From the NCBI GenBank assembly GCA_035352635.1, contig DAOPYA010000066.1:1-24290 (forward strand): DNA of 24,290 bases, in the 5' to 3' direction. Of this stretch, positions 1 to 7,962 are shown piece by piece. Within the stretch, counting starts at the first letter, position 1. Every line of letters begins with the position of its first letter. The translations under genes and the position numbers were made by a program. The notes below the pieces were generated by a model. That model saw only the letters and a list, made by a program, of their open reading frames with translations, was not told where the DNA came from and searched no databases. The stretch comes from Rifleibacterium sp035352635 (GTDB lineage: Bacteria; Muiribacteriota; Ozemobacteria; Ozemobacterales; Ozemobacteraceae).

Positions 1-1278
1 ATTTTTCTTGCCGTCGCCGCAACTATTTTTCTCAACTTTTCTATTTTTCATTCGTTCAGTCTTTCGGCAATTGCGGGCATTCTGATTGTAGTTTTCGGTT
101 TCTTCTTCGTCACCGTTTCGTCGCGCATCGTGGGCTTGCTCGGTTCTTCGTCGAACCCGATCTCGGGCATGACCATCGCCACCCTGCTGCTCACCTGCAT
201 CATCTTCATTCTTGCCGGTATGGGAGGCATGCCAAATGTTAAAATTGCCGTTCTCACGGTTGGTGCTTTTGTCTGTATCGCCGCCGCCATCGCTGGCGAC
301 ACATCGCAAGATCTGAAAACCGGTTTCCTTATCGGCGCGACTCCGCGTTACCAGCAGATTGGCGAATTTATTGGCGTTGTAACCTCTGGCTTAACAATGG
401 GATTCGTTATGTATCTGCTCAAAGACGGCATAACGACGGGTGAACTGCCAGCCCCGCAGGCCAATCTGATGAAACTGGTTATTGACGGGGTCATCGGCGG
501 CAGTCTGCCCTGGAACATGGTAATCAGCGGTATGTTCATCGCCTTTGGCGTTGAACTGCTTGGCATCAATTCATTGGCCTTCGCTGTTGGTCTGTATCTG
601 CCACTCTCACTGTCGGTTCCGATCATGGCCGGCGGTATTATCCGCTGGATTCTCGAAAAACGCACTTCTGACCCCGACCTCGAAGAAAAGCGCGAAACCG
701 GCGTTCTTTATTCATCTGGCCTGATCGCAGGTGCAGCGCTGATCGGCGTTTGTATCATGTTAATGATGGGCATCGCCGAAAAAAGCCCAGGGCTTCTTGA
801 AGGCATAAACCGCCCCGGCGTCTACATAGCCTCTAATCAGCTCAGCGGCGTAGAAATCAACGGTCAGCCCCTGACCGGAAATTACTTTAAAGTCGCACCA
901 GCCACTTACCCGGCTACTGATGCCATTGTCGAAAAAATCTCACAGGCACGGGTCAGCCAGCGTGACTTACAGGCGGCCGCCACACCAGATACCGCCGCAA
1001 TTGCAGCCAAAGCCGCCGAAATAGAAGCTCTCAACGTGGAGTTGCAAAATGCCAAGGTGCAGACTTTTGCACTTAAAGCCACAGTCAACGGCACAGCCCT
1101 TGAAAAAAGCTTTGAACTAGCCAAATGGGAAAAAGCATACATTTCTATCGCTGACGGCCAGATTGAAGTAGCCGGTGAAGCGGCAGGCAGCCAGTCGCGG
1201 GGCGTCATGGCCTTTCTGGCCCTCTGCGCAACCCTGGCTTATTTTGCCATGCGAAAGCCTGCTAAAACTGAGGCCTGA
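1..1278 (+). CDS. OPT-family oligopeptide/metal-chelate transporter, C-terminal part (5' end outside window)
   Basis: The reading frame is open from base 1 and ends at TGA 1276-1278, giving about 425 residues of a protein that would normally be near 600-700. The family signature NPISGMT lies in the stretch SSSNPISGMTIATLL (from about base 151), followed by the typical APQANLM and GGSLPWNMV segments and the VGLYLPLSLSVPIMAGG segment. These identify an oligopeptide transporter (OPT) integral inner-membrane protein, which by family knowledge imports small peptides or peptide/metal-siderophore conjugates by proton coupling. At least six hydrophobic segments are visible. Unusually, a hydrophilic, Ala/Glu-rich stretch of about 130 residues (bases about 780-1200) with a short heptad-like part separates the penultimate from the last membrane segment; I do not recall it in usual bacterial members. 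Substrate cannot be deduced. It converges on the downstream vWA gene and shares a terminator with it. Confidence 0.93.
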   Translation: MFLAVAATIFLNFSIFHSFSLSAIAGILIVVFGFFFVTVSSRIVGLLGSSSNPISGMTIATLLLTCIIFILAGMGGMPNVKIAVLTVGAFVCIAAAIAGDTSQDLKTGFLIGATPRYQQIGEFIGVVTSGLTMGFVMYLLKDGITTGELPAPQANLMKLVIDGVIGGSLPWNMVISGMFIAFGVELLGINSLAFAVGLYLPLSLSVPIMAGGIIRWILEKRTSDPDLEEKRETGVLYSSGLIAGAALIGVCIMLMMGIAEKSPGLLEGINRPGVYIASNQLSGVEINGQPLTGNYFKVAPATYPATDAIVEKISQARVSQRDLQAAATPDTAAIAAKAAEIEALNVELQNAKVQTFALKATVNGTALEKSFELAKWEKAYISIADGQIEVAGEAAGSQSRGVMAFLALCATLAYFAMRKPAKTEA

Positions 1279-1300
1279 TTCCATCTTAGGTCTAAAAAGC

Positions 1301-1337
1301 AAGGCCAGCAGCATTGAACAATGCTGCCGGCCTTTTT
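1301..1337. terminator. Bidirectional rho-independent terminator between convergent genes
   Basis: A 15-bp stem (1301-1315 with 1320-1334) closes on a 4-nt loop. It has a single A/C mismatch on the plus strand that becomes a G-U wobble on the minus strand. Six T follow on the plus strand (1333-1338), and on the minus strand the stem is followed by GC then five T. It therefore fits both the OPT gene (stop 1278) and the minus-strand vWA gene (stop 1355). Confidence 0.88.
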
Positions 1338-1354
1338 TATGGTCTTTGAATACT

Positions 1355-4300
1355 TCAGTTGCCTTTGAAATAGAGCTTCACGGCATCTTCAAACCCCGAT
1401 TGATAACTAAAGTTAAAGCCAATTGACGGTTTGGTCATCAGCTTGAAGCCATCAAGCGAAAGATTACCAAACCCAACGGTCACCGAAACCGGCCCAACCT
1501 CAACCTTCCCTTCATGCGCAGAATAAGAATCGGGAAGTTCTGGCAACAGTGCCTCAAGTGGTTTGCCGACATCCTTGATCTGCTCTGCAATCGCCAGACT
1601 CAGGGCTTTTGCCGCCTTAACAACTTTTTTGAGGTCATCGTAGACGATCGAATAGGTGACCACCGACCATAAAGACACATTGGTGCCGATCAGAAAGCCC
1701 ACTGAATACTTCGCGGCATCGTTGATGATCTCAGTGATCGGCTTTTCAACCATAGAGCCATGCGCACCATTATCAAGAACCGAATTCATCGCACCGGTGG
1801 TCGGGTCAAAGACAAACCAGGCAGGCCGTGGTTTGCCCTCCATGACTGGTGCCATGGTCGGAAAAATGACGCCCTGACCGTTGGCAGCAGCCTGCTGCAG
1901 CAGGCTGATTGTCGATTCGGCCAGATTTTCGACGGCCAGACCCTCGATCAGCGAACCGATTTCATCGGGGCCGGCTACCAGCAACTGCTGCTTTTCACCA
2001 GCCCGCCAGCGGCTGAACAGACTGCCGCCGCCCATAACCTGTTCTTCAATCAGGGTATTGGCGATACCCATATAGAAATTGAAAGCTTTGACCGCCTGTT
2101 CATCGCCATGCACGACCGGGTTGATCTGGCGCAGGTCAAATATCGCACGCAGACGCCCCGGCTCACCGTTGAGAGTGAGAATGATCGCCCGCAACTGCTG
2201 ACCTGGGCGACCTGCTTTTACACCCGTTTTTAGAACCGCTTCAGCCTCGGCAGCGCTGTGCATCGCAAGAAACTTGAAAATTTTTGCCCGCGAAAACCAG
2301 CGGGCCGTCGATTTTGTTCCGGGTGCCTCGCCGGTCTTTCGAGCGCTGAAATCTTCTGCCATGGCCATGGCAGAACTTGCGGTCATATCTGGCATACACA
2401 AAGCAACAGTTCTAAAAGTATCTACAATCGAAACACCCTTCGTCAGAGGTCTGACAAACTCAAGAACCTGTTCAGCAAGCTTGATCTGAATTACCTCTTC
2501 AACGACTTCATAATCTGCCAGAGAAACCGGCTGATGCATGTTTTCGAGCGTGCCATTCGCCCCCTCGGCCGAGACGCAAAGGGTCTTGCCATAGTCTGGC
2601 GAAAAATAGAAAATATCGATTGGTGACTTCGAACAGGCATGATAATCAAGCAAAGCACTTTCAAATAGCGGAATTTCACTCAGACTGTCGTCAGCACCGC
2701 CGCCGCCCAGCGCATCACCCATCGAACCGAGCATGGCATTCTGCCCCGAATCCTTCGCTTTGCACCGCAGTGTGATCGAGATGACTGCTGTCGTCTGCAA
2801 GGCATCTGAAGGTTCAGGCGCCAGTTCAGGTTCGACCAGTTCAGTGATTTCAGAGGCGTCTTTAAAGAACGGCACAACCAGATGACGGGCACCGACATCC
2901 AAAACCGGCACCTGAGCCAACTCTGACGGCCAACCGGTGAGATCAGCCAGTTCTTTGCGGCCCTGATCAGTCAAAGTCGCAAATTTTACTCCATCAGCAA
3001 CTATTGCCCCGGTGGACTTATAATACAGTCTGGCCATTTCGAGCAGATCGGTCGGAGTGCCCCAGTCTTGCATCAAAACAGCTTCTGGCGCATATATTGC
3101 CTGAATGAAGGGTTTTTCGCCCGGCAGACAGCGAATTGCTTTGAGCGCCGCCATGAAATCAGCTTCATTCATCTTCAGCATGCCTTGCAACCGTTTATCA
3201 ACTGCGGCTTTGAAATCAGGGGCAGTCAGAACTACCCCTTCTTCAGGCAACTGCTGCGACCCGGAAGCAGGCGAACCGGCCGGGTTGAGACTCGCGACTG
3301 AAGGCTCGCCGAGCGAGGCCTTCTTTTTCCAGCCACGGGCAACGCGCTCTGCATGAATCGCAGCGGCAAGGGTCTGAACAGAATTTTCATCGTCATTTTC
3401 GTCTGGCTTAAAATCTGCAACCGTCAGCATATACTCATCAAATTGCCCCATCATGGAACTGTTGAGAGTCAGATCAAGTTTGAATAACCCCGATCTGAGA
3501 ATCGCCCCGTTTATATTTTCAATTTCAGGGCAACCGATTACGACCAGAAAACGGCGACTGCGACCATCGGCAACTTCAACCTGGTCAGTTGCCTGAAACA
3601 TGAACTCTGTGCCATTGTCACCCGCCACAAAGCTCTGACCGCCAAGCTCAACGCTGCATAGCTCTGAAATGCCGACTGATGTGCCCGCACCGTCTTTTTC
3701 ATCAAGAAGAGTCATATCAATATACAAAGTCTGATTATCAAAGCGGCACGCATTGACCGACAGGCTGATTTTGTCACCCTGAACTGTGGTGATCGGCTTT
3801 TCGGCTTTGACTGCCTTATCGCCGGCCGCCAACAGAAGTTCACCACCAGCAATATCGACCCGCAGAGTGCCTTTTAGCTTTTCCGCAATGCTCTTTGGCA
3901 AGACGTAAGCCTGTTTGAGAAAATTTTCAGAACCGGGAAGGAAGAGAACCGGGCGGTGCCAACCCATCGGCAAGGTTCGGGTGCGGGGCGACGGTTTCAG
4001 CACCAGATCACCGAATCTGGTTGGCAACAGCAGTGACAGGCGCTCGGCCGGGTTAATATCGAGCATGGCCTGAACTTTTGAAGTCACCTGCAGAGCAAAA
4101 ACCCGCAGCACATAGTTTTCCATGGGTTCAGGCATCTGCTGGTCTGCAAAGCCGGTCAAGGCAAGTTTAAAAGCATCGCTGAGGTTACCGGCAACGTTTT
4201 CGGGCAATTTTGTAAGGCGGGCGTTGTCACCGGGCAGTTCGCTGATGCCCGTTAATGGCAGGTGAATATGACCATGCACGTTATCATAAAAATCAAGACT

Positions 4301-7024
4301 GGCAGTTTTCAGGCTTGCCGAGTCACCATATTCAAAAACCAGATAGCCCTCAACCGCATTGCCAGACGTTATACACAGGCTCGCATCTTCAGGAGTCACC
4401 AGCGGATCTTCAACCAGCCATGACAGGTCTGAAACAGGCACTGCAGACAGCTGATTGAATTTTGCAAAAAAGTGTTGCCTTGCATCCGGAATCTGATATG
4501 GCGGAACCATCTGCACCGTTTTTGCAACCTGGCCGCTGTTGCCGACCACCGCTGCCGGATGCGCGGACGCGCCATCGATGTCGGCAACACTTTGCTCGGG
4601 CAGAACATTTTCGAGCCGCACCTTTAATGCTATACAGGGCACAGGTAAACCACGAAACTTGCTCATTATAAGCATTTCAGCCACCGTAAGCCGCATGGCA
4701 GTGTTGCTGTGAGTTATATTTAGCGGCAAACGCTGGGTGATAACCGTTTCATCGCGGGTTTTGCTGCTGCCATAAAGCGACTGGCTCAGATCAAGACTGT
4801 AGCGTTCAAGCTGGGGTGGCAGTGAGGCAAATGAAACTCTCAGACCATTTACTGATGCGGTCGCTACCACTGGTGGCGGCGGCAATTCGGCTTTGTTTGC
4901 GGCATTCATCACCAGCAGGCGCCCGTTGTCTTCGCGGCGGCTGAAAGTCAGCTGAACCGGGGTTTTACTGTCAGCAGGGCCTGAAGCCGCGAGAATAGTT
5001 TTTCCGAAGCTATCGACAGCAGCCTTAACAGCAGCCAGATCAGTTGAAACCACGGCTTTGCCATTGCAAAGTCTGGCGGCGGCATCAAACGGAGCCTGCT
5101 CACCGGCATCGACCATGCCGATCCAGGTGGTCTGAATGCCGGCATCTTTTATATTGCCCAGTATCGCTTCATATTCTGGCGAAACTTCTGCCGGGTTCAG
5201 TTCGAGACCCGCATCAGTTATGAAAAGCAGATACCGGCGATCTGATGGAATCTCAGAAAGGGTCTTGAAAGCGATTTTCAGAGCCTCAAGAGTTTCAGTG
5301 CCACCACCAGCCCTGACCGGCGCCAGACTGGCCAGCAGCTGAATTTTATCGCTGGTAAAAACCTGCGGGATATTCATATACATGTGATAGGTCATCAGCT
5401 GGGCAATAGCATTTTCGGGCAGATTCCTGAACAGATCGCGAAGAATGCCCTTGGCTTTTTCGAGGCGATAATCGCACCCCTCTTCGTTCGGCGGCATGTT
5501 CATAGAACCGCTGACATCAAGAACCACACTGATAACCGGCGCATCAGAATTGCCGCGCACCCCGGGGCGACGATAAACCATCTCGTGTTCGCGGCCGAGT
5601 ATCGAAGCCACCTGAGCAAATACCCTGGCGATGTTTTCTGAATTGGCCTTATTGTAACAGCCGCCGGAAAGGGTTGCCAGGCGCTTTAACGTTGCTTCAT
5701 CAGGCTTGGCGCCAAACCCGATAGTAAAAACCGGCACGTCAGCTGTTTTGACCGCTGCAAACATTTCTTCGGGTTTGCTGATGCTGCCAGGCCCGGTATC
5801 GTTGTGGTTGGCATCAAAACCGTCGGTAAACAAGAGAATAGCGGGGCGACTTCGACCCGATGCTTTCTGCAGACCCAGCATCACGCTGTCGTTAAGGCAT
5901 GTGGCACCATCGGCCTTAACAGATTTTAGCGCCTTTTGCAGGGCATTGCGATCTTTGCCCGGTAATTCACGGGCTTTGGTATCAAAATCGATCAAAGTGA
6001 TTTCAGTGCCCTCTGGAAGCAGTTTGATAAACTGTTCAACCGAAGTCAGGGCAAGCTTCATGTCTTTCTTCATTGAACCCGACGAATCAAGAAGAATAGT
6101 CAGACTCAAAGGCGTGGCAACACTGCTGGCCGAAATCACTTCGGCATTCATACCGCCTTCGCGTGCTTCGAGTTCTTCTTTTCGTACAACACCCTGCCAG
6201 TTCGGCGTGGCAAAGCGAACAGAAACCTGCTCATCTGCAAGCAGCCTGATCGAACGGATTTTCAGTTCTCTTTCGATCAGCAGCGAACCTGAAGCGAGGG
6301 CGGCCGCCACTTTTTCGCTGTCAGTATCACTGTCTGGCTGAACAGTCTTCGGCCAATTATCGATGATGGTTATTTTTCCGGCATGAACCGGGATCATCTG
6401 TGCTTCGATCGTGCTGACCAGCGGCCCTGAACTTCTCAACGTATAAAAACCGACCGGCAGCGGAATCAGCAAATCGCCATTGGCAGTGACCGAACCGGTA
6501 AATTCATCAGACACTCCCGGAAAATCAGGATGACTGATATTGCTCAGGGCAATAATGTCATTGTTCTCTGGCTTGCATATCTGAATTGCGCCGGTTTTAT
6601 CGCTATATTCGATTCTGGTGGCCGGGCCAAGGTCGATCAGACTGATTTTGCCGCTGACCGGTGACTCAACAGGTTTAATGGTGAGTTTCCAGGCACCGGG
6701 GATCGGTTTAATGTTATCGACGATACTAAGCGGACCATCATGTGCATAAACCTCGCGGTTAAAGCTGTTATTCCAGGTCACCTGGCCAGATTCGACAGTC
6801 ACGGCACCTTCAATAACAATGCCACCGCTTGCTGAATTCAGGTTAAACTCGACGGCCATCGCCAGAAGACGATCACCTGGATGCGCCAGTTCAATAACTG
6901 CTGAATCGTTTTCGTTGTTAAAACTGAATTCAACAGGCTTTTCAGCTGTTAAGGATGCCGCACAAGCTGGCATCCAGGCCTGAAACAGGCAGAAAAACAA
7001 AATTAGAACAAACACTTTACGCAT
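1355..7024 (-). CDS. Very large exported protein with two von Willebrand factor A domains
   Basis: This encodes 1889 residues starting at ATG 7024-7022, preceded by AAAGGA eight bases upstream. The N-terminus (MRKVFVLILFFCLFQAWMPACAA) is a typical Sec signal peptide, so the protein is periplasmic or surface-located. After a beta-rich region come two vWA domains with complete metal-ion-dependent adhesion sites. The first has D313-S-S315-G-S317, a Thr in GATCLND near residue 375 and TDGFD near 398. The second has D503-V-S505-G-S507, GGGTET near 574 and ITDAG near 603. The remaining 1200 residues contain an acidic Pro-rich linker (ELVEPELAPEPSD), several beta-sandwich-like stretches and hydrophobic segments near the C-terminus (YSVGFLIGTNVSLWSVV). 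I recognise no enzyme domain. By family knowledge vWA domains bind protein ligands through a divalent metal; the partner is unknown. It is monocistronic and convergent with the OPT gene. Confidence 0.9.
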   Translation of the reverse strand: MRKVFVLILFFCLFQAWMPACAASLTAEKPVEFSFNNENDSAVIELAHPGDRLLAMAVEFNLNSASGGIVIEGAVTVESGQVTWNNSFNREVYAHDGPLSIVDNIKPIPGAWKLTIKPVESPVSGKISLIDLGPATRIEYSDKTGAIQICKPENNDIIALSNISHPDFPGVSDEFTGSVTANGDLLIPLPVGFYTLRSSGPLVSTIEAQMIPVHAGKITIIDNWPKTVQPDSDTDSEKVAAALASGSLLIERELKIRSIRLLADEQVSVRFATPNWQGVVRKEELEAREGGMNAEVISASSVATPLSLTILLDSSGSMKKDMKLALTSVEQFIKLLPEGTEITLIDFDTKARELPGKDRNALQKALKSVKADGATCLNDSVMLGLQKASGRSRPAILLFTDGFDANHNDTGPGSISKPEEMFAAVKTADVPVFTIGFGAKPDEATLKRLATLSGGCYNKANSENIARVFAQVASILGREHEMVYRRPGVRGNSDAPVISVVLDVSGSMNMPPNEEGCDYRLEKAKGILRDLFRNLPENAIAQLMTYHMYMNIPQVFTSDKIQLLASLAPVRAGGGTETLEALKIAFKTLSEIPSDRRYLLFITDAGLELNPAEVSPEYEAILGNIKDAGIQTTWIGMVDAGEQAPFDAAARLCNGKAVVSTDLAAVKAAVDSFGKTILAASGPADSKTPVQLTFSRREDNGRLLVMNAANKAELPPPPVVATASVNGLRVSFASLPPQLERYSLDLSQSLYGSSKTRDETVITQRLPLNITHSNTAMRLTVAEMLIMSKFRGLPVPCIALKVRLENVLPEQSVADIDGASAHPAAVVGNSGQVAKTVQMVPPYQIPDARQHFFAKFNQLSAVPVSDLSWLVEDPLVTPEDASLCITSGNAVEGYLVFEYGDSASLKTASLDFYDNVHGHIHLPLTGISELPGDNARLTKLPENVAGNLSDAFKLALTGFADQQMPEPMENYVLRVFALQVTSKVQAMLDINPAERLSLLLPTRFGDLVLKPSPRTRTLPMGWHRPVLFLPGSENFLKQAYVLPKSIAEKLKGTLRVDIAGGELLLAAGDKAVKAEKPITTVQGDKISLSVNACRFDNQTLYIDMTLLDEKDGAGTSVGISELCSVELGGQSFVAGDNGTEFMFQATDQVEVADGRSRRFLVVIGCPEIENINGAILRSGLFKLDLTLNSSMMGQFDEYMLTVADFKPDENDDENSVQTLAAAIHAERVARGWKKKASLGEPSVASLNPAGSPASGSQQLPEEGVVLTAPDFKAAVDKRLQGMLKMNEADFMAALKAIRCLPGEKPFIQAIYAPEAVLMQDWGTPTDLLEMARLYYKSTGAIVADGVKFATLTDQGRKELADLTGWPSELAQVPVLDVGARHLVVPFFKDASEITELVEPELAPEPSDALQTTAVISITLRCKAKDSGQNAMLGSMGDALGGGGADDSLSEIPLFESALLDYHACSKSPIDIFYFSPDYGKTLCVSAEGANGTLENMHQPVSLADYEVVEEVIQIKLAEQVLEFVRPLTKGVSIVDTFRTVALCMPDMTASSAMAMAEDFSARKTGEAPGTKSTARWFSRAKIFKFLAMHSAAEAEAVLKTGVKAGRPGQQLRAIILTLNGEPGRLRAIFDLRQINPVVHGDEQAVKAFNFYMGIANTLIEEQVMGGGSLFSRWRAGEKQQLLVAGPDEIGSLIEGLAVENLAESTISLLQQAAANGQGVIFPTMAPVMEGKPRPAWFVFDPTTGAMNSVLDNGAHGSMVEKPITEIINDAAKYSVGFLIGTNVSLWSVVTYSIVYDDLKKVVKAAKALSLAIAEQIKDVGKPLEALLPELPDSYSAHEGKVEVGPVSVTVGFGNLSLDGFKLMTKPSIGFNFSYQSGFEDAVKLYFKGN

Positions 7025-7288
7025 GACTTCAATCCTTTGGGTTTATACAGTGCTCATAAAACTTTATTCAGAGCTATCTGCAAGATTCTGCAAATTAGAG
7101 ACCGTATCGCCCCGCCCGCAACGACAAAGCCTCTCTGACTCTGCACTGCGAGTAAACAGCTGATGAAATCATCTCAAAAAACCGAATGATACAAATAACT
7201 CTTCAATTTTTATACAACAGTTTGCCTGATACTGCAAACCCTTCAAACAGCCAACCACCACGACCAAACGCCTGACAGAAGGCTGATT

Positions 7289-7372
7289 ATGGGCTGTTTT
7301 TATTATTACCCGGGGTTCGGGCCGCAATCGCAGCCGACCGAGTTTATCAAGAAAATCATTAAAGCTGCCTGA
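7289..7372 (+). CDS. Candidate small protein of 27 residues
   Basis: ATG 7289 to TGA 7370-7372 encodes MGCFYYYPGFGPQSQPTEF followed by IKKIIKAA. An AGAAGG ribosome binding site sits at 7277-7282, six bases before the ATG. The codons (CCG, GGC, ACC, ATC, GAG) resemble those of neighbouring genes, and the peptide joins an aromatic/Gly/Pro-rich N-terminus to a short basic amphipathic C-terminus. No promoter is evident and I do not recognise a family. It could be a genuine small protein, a leader peptide or the remnant of a larger gene. It stands alone in the long gap between the vWA gene and katG. Confidence 0.35.
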   Translation: MGCFYYYPGFGPQSQPTEFIKKIIKAA

Positions 7373-7397
7373 TCATTGCTGCAAAAGCGTTTCACGA

Positions 7398-7695
7398 CAG
7401 GGCAAACGGAAACTTTTTTCTCTCCAACAGCGGGATCACGGCATGTCAGTCGTTGCAACGCTCTGCGATTTTCGCATCCTCATAGTTCCATCTGCTCACT
7501 CTGCTCGCACGACCGGAACACGGGCTCTAAGCCGCATCCTGCGGCAATCGCCCGCGTTTTGCCCTCCAGGCAAAACGTCCGGTCTTAGCGGCATCGTTTG
7601 CAGGGAACTATGGGATGCTCGACAAGCGTCGCTTATGCAAGCGCCTGACCTGCCGAAACTTTCATCTAGAAATAGTTAAGTAAGCGTTTGCCCTG
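7398..7695. repeat. Possible non-autonomous mobile element bounded by an 11-bp inverted repeat
   Basis: CAGGGCAAACG (7398-7408) recurs exactly inverted as CGTTTGCCCTG (7685-7695). The shared flanking words GCGTTT and CACGA occur near both ends. The interval contains the strongly folded palindrome at 7474-7618 and no credible gene, as expected of a MITE-like or REP-like element. No target-site duplication was seen and no second copy occurs in this window, so the mobile nature is inference. Confidence 0.35.
7474..7618. repeat. Nested imperfect palindrome of about 145 nt (structured repeat or structured RNA)
   Basis: An outer 15-bp stem pairs 7474-7489 with 7604-7618, with one unpaired T at 7480. 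Inside it GACCGGA (7511-7517) pairs with TCCGGTC (7578-7584). That stem encloses CGGGC (7521-7525) with GCCCG (7550-7554), which contains a GCCGCA/TGCGGC hairpin (7531-7545), and a 9-bp hairpin CGTTTTGCC (7555-7563) with GGCAAAACG (7569-7577). Smaller hairpins flank it (7465-7475 and 7630-7643). All stems are compatible in one branched fold on either strand. Whether it acts as DNA (palindromic repeat) or RNA is undetermined. Confidence 0.7.
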
Positions 7696-7962
7696 CTTTT
7701 CACGATTAGGCTTGCTTCATTTGCCTGTTAACCATTATAGTAGTGGCAGTAATATTTTTTGCTGCCAGAAGTTAGATCATTGCAAAAAATTGCCCAGAGA
7801 GAATCAGTCCCTGATCAAAGCATGTTTTTGCGGAAACGATTTTCTTGCGAAAAACAGCGTCAGCAGGGTTTGCAGCGCCGTACGGGTCTGATGCGTTGGC
7901 ACAGGTTAATTTTGCGTGATCGAGCTTGAATCTGGCCTGAAAAAATTAAAAAGGAGTATTGA

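Larger units (their letters stand above)
7025..7962. other. Long intergenic region between the divergent vWA gene and katG
   Basis: This 938-bp gap holds upstream sequence of the minus-strand vWA gene (7025 to about 7150), the 27-codon candidate ORF (7289-7372), a nested inverted-repeat element (7398-7695) and the katG leader (about 7700-7962). A TGGCAG/CTGCCA inverted repeat with a 12-nt loop containing six T lies at 7744-7767 in the katG leader; its role is unknown. Longer open frames crossing 7376-7891 run through the palindromes, lack ribosome binding sites and are not credible genes. I found no good sigma-70 promoter for katG. Confidence 0.6.

Noticed and set aside
1656..6341. Several plus-strand open frames of 70-210 codons opposite the large vWA gene
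   Set aside because: They are antisense to a long, clearly coding frame, lack ribosome binding sites, and read as low-complexity Ser/Arg/Ala-rich shadows.
7451..7680. Integron attC-like recombination site
   Set aside because: The region is palindromic with a bulged base, but a matching RYYYAAC / GTTRRRY pair at its ends was not found and there is no cassette or integrase.
7729..7767. PerR or Fur box upstream of katG
   Set aside because: An AT-rich stretch and a TGGCAG/CTGCCA repeat are present, but neither matches the 15-bp PerR or 19-bp Fur consensus convincingly.
7376..7891. Open frames of 67-78 codons in the katG upstream gap
   Set aside because: They run through the nested palindrome, are Cys/Ser/His-rich with no ribosome binding site, and overlap each other in different frames.
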